A stretch of 64,000 nucleotides of DNA from JBMYTN01 sp049604415. GTDB taxonomy: Bacteria > Pseudomonadota > Alphaproteobacteria > Rhodospirillales > Rhodospirillaceae. Below the pieces are notes generated by a model. That model did no database searches. It was not told the origin of the DNA and saw only the letters and a list, made by a program, of their open reading frames with translations. A program made the position numbers and the translations under genes. Shown here piece after piece: positions 62,614-64,000 of the stretch. The stretch spans positions 1 through 64,000 of the forward strand of contig JBMYTN010000016.1 of the NCBI GenBank assembly GCA_049604415.1, read 5' to 3'. The first letter of the stretch is position 1, and each line of letters starts with the position of its first letter.

Positions 62614-63909
62614 TTACGGCGCGCAAGTCCGTTGGTCAACAGATGCCGAAAGGCCGTGGCGGGCCAAAAAGGCCAACAGGTCCCCGGTCTCGATGGCATT
62701 GTTTAGCCGCCCGGCCTGATCCTTGTCGACCTGAACAAACGTGTTCACGCCAATCACCCGGCCACAGCGGTCAAACAGCGGTCCACCGCTATTGCCTTTC
62801 AGGACATCGGCGGTGTGCACAATCCGGTTGATCTCGCCGAGACTTTGCAGGGACCGGATCTCACCGGAATTCATGTTCAAATCCGGGGCAGCGGTCAGGT
62901 CACCTTCGACCAAGCGAGAAAAACCCTCATCGCCCCGCAGGCTGAGGCCCGGATAGCCAGCGGCGACAACCTCGGTCAGCTTGCGATCTTCTTGGGCCAG
63001 GGCAACGAAACCGGGTGCGCGTCCGTCCTCCAACGCCAGCACGGCAAAATCTTCGCCGCCAATGTCGCTGGATGGGCTGGTGGCCACCAACCGGGCCTTC
63101 TGTACCGTGCCCATCCGTGCACTGGTGACCAGCAGATAGTTTTGATCGGCGTCTTCAATGACATGGCGGTTGGTGACGATCAGGCGTTCGGAGATGAAAA
63201 AGCCTGATCCGGTTGAGGCATCTTCGCCGTCCGGGTCCAGGCCAAGGACAAAGACGGTCGCCGATTCCAACAAGGCTCCCAGATCCCGATTGGACAAGGA
63301 CTCCAGGGTCCCGGTTTGGTCCGGGTTTCCGTGCGGCTCTCCCTGCGGCTCTGGCAGCGACTCCGTAAGGGTCGGGTCGGTTTGTGGCGCGGTTTGGTCA
63401 GCCTGTCCGGTGTCCTGGCTGCGGGCGTTTGGACTGGGTAGGCTTGGGGCTTGGTCCTGTTGCCCGGACGGGGCGGTCTGACCAAGGGCACCCTGGCCCG
63501 ATGGCAAAAGACGTTCCCTGAGGGGTGGCGCAGAGCGGCCAATCAACGCTCGCCAGAGATCAAGATTGGGGGCTTCTTCTCGTTGAATGTCCCGCCACAA
63601 ACCGGGATCGAGAACTTCGGGGATCGGGCAGGATGGGTTTTCCAAGGCATCTAGAGCCTCGTTTAAGGCCCGTTCTTCGGTCACGATGTCCACCCGCAAT
63701 CCGTCGGCCCGCTCCTGGAGGTCGGGGCTGAGCACGGCGGGTGGGGTCGGTCCCACGACCTCCACCACCTCTGGGACCCGTTGCTGCAGATAGATCGCCA
63801 AGCCGATGCAAGCCAGGGCCAGCACCAGGGTCAAAGCCAGCCAGAGCCCGAAAGCCGGAATAAAGGCCGGGTTCGGAGGCGGGGATCCAGAAGCCGTGCT
63901 GTGCATCAT
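62614..63909 (-). CDS. Membrane-anchored trypsin-like serine protease
   Basis: This 431-residue protein has an N-terminal membrane segment (about 18-41), a coiled/low-complexity Pro-Gln-Asp linker (about 130-215) and a C-terminal trypsin-like domain (about 225-430). The catalytic triad is H249 (TNRHVIED), D287 (GEDFAVLAL) and S374 (GNSGGP). There is no PDZ domain, so it is not DegP/DegS-like. I start at ATG 63909 with AAGG upstream; the frame runs on to 63954. It probably sits in the periplasm, held by its N-terminal helix. The target is unknown. Confidence 0.85.
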   Translation of the reverse strand: MMHSTASGSPPPNPAFIPAFGLWLALTLVLALACIGLAIYLQQRVPEVVEVVGPTPPAVLSPDLQERADGLRVDIVTEERALNEALDALENPSCPIPEVLDPGLWRDIQREEAPNLDLWRALIGRSAPPLRERLLPSGQGALGQTAPSGQQDQAPSLPSPNARSQDTGQADQTAPQTDPTLTESLPEPQGEPHGNPDQTGTLESLSNRDLGALLESATVFVLGLDPDGEDASTGSGFFISERLIVTNRHVIEDADQNYLLVTSARMGTVQKARLVATSPSSDIGGEDFAVLALEDGRAPGFVALAQEDRKLTEVVAAGYPGLSLRGDEGFSRLVEGDLTAAPDLNMNSGEIRSLQSLGEINRIVHTADVLKGNSGGPLFDRCGRVIGVNTFVQVDKDQAGRLNNAIETGDLLAFLARHGLSASVDQRTCAP

Positions 63910-64000
63910 AAAGAAACCTTTTGGGGAAATTCGGTTGGCAGAACCGATTTCCACGACAATAATCGGCCTCTCAGCCGTATTTCCACCTTAAATGGGTGGC
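63910..64000. other. Window edge, non-coding
   Basis: The last 91 bases lie upstream of the protease gene. They include AAGG as its ribosome binding site and no other feature that I can identify. Confidence 0.3.

Noticed and set aside
1..64000. CRISPR array
   Set aside because: No regularly spaced identical repeats outside protein-coding RTX and pentapeptide tracts, and no cas genes.

Overview
The window looks like a chromosomal segment of a GC-rich alphaproteobacterium, most likely a Rhodospirillales-type organism. This is inferred from gene content and order, not from a marker search: carA-carB-greA on one strand, a divergent yqeY-dnaG-rpoD block, a CAT-anticodon tRNA next to rpoD, and a DUF683 (nif-associated) small protein. 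Most genes are single-copy housekeeping or metabolic genes. Accessory DNA is concentrated at 11.3-14.1 kb and 22.3-35.4 kb, with a restriction-modification pair at 38.6-40.6 kb and a surface-glycan-like cluster at 46.8-58.4 kb.

Layout. 0-11 kb: greA, carB and carA (minus) facing yqeY, dnaG and rpoD (plus). 11.2-14.1 kb: tRNA(CAT), an AT-rich stretch, an orphan membrane protein, an IS110-family transposase with a strongly structured non-coding flank (candidate bridge RNA), a palindromic dispersed repeat and a possible 58-residue peptide. 14.1-20.9 kb: LysR-epimerase pair, UPF0178 protein with a NodU/TobZ-type carbamoyltransferase, then a pentapeptide-repeat protein translationally coupled to a CheD-like protein that has lost its catalytic Cys and His, and the DUF683 protein. 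20.9-22.2 kb: ilvA. 22.3-22.6 kb: an intergenic region with a palindrome/direct-repeat block, a candidate sigma-54 promoter, a run of hairpins and two terminators, read here as a possible small RNA. 23.1-35.4 kb: a single 4095-residue protein with FecR, RTX, LamG-like, cadherin-like and beta-helix regions, without a secretion system beside it.

35.4-46.7 kb: prmA, an Xaa-Pro aminopeptidase, a type II R-M system (C5 methyltransferase plus Eco29kI-type GIY-YIG nuclease; its predicted site CCGCGG is very rare in this window by eye), a quinone-reductase-like MDR, a LysR divergent from an SDR, a class III aminotransferase, a PaaI thioesterase and an MBL-fold hydrolase. 46.8-58.4 kb: radical SAM (B12-domain-like) and fatty acid desaturase, two coupled tandem paralogous polytopic proteins that look like GT-C glycosyltransferases, a Dpm1-like GT2, a methyltransferase, a membrane GT2, a SPASM-like radical SAM and an NAD-dependent epimerase. 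Together these look like a set for building and attaching a modified lipid-linked glycan.

58.6-61.4 kb: four co-directional genes: a long AllA-like protein, SbtA bicarbonate transporter, SbtB-like PII protein and beta-carbonic anhydrase, i.e. an inorganic-carbon acquisition module. The window ends with pyrC and a membrane-anchored trypsin-like protease. The observations most worth following are the candidate sigma-54-driven structured RNA, the pentapeptide/CheD-pseudoenzyme pair, the tandem GT-C paralogs, the IS110 bridge RNA and the SbtA-SbtB-CA operon with its AllA-like leader gene.
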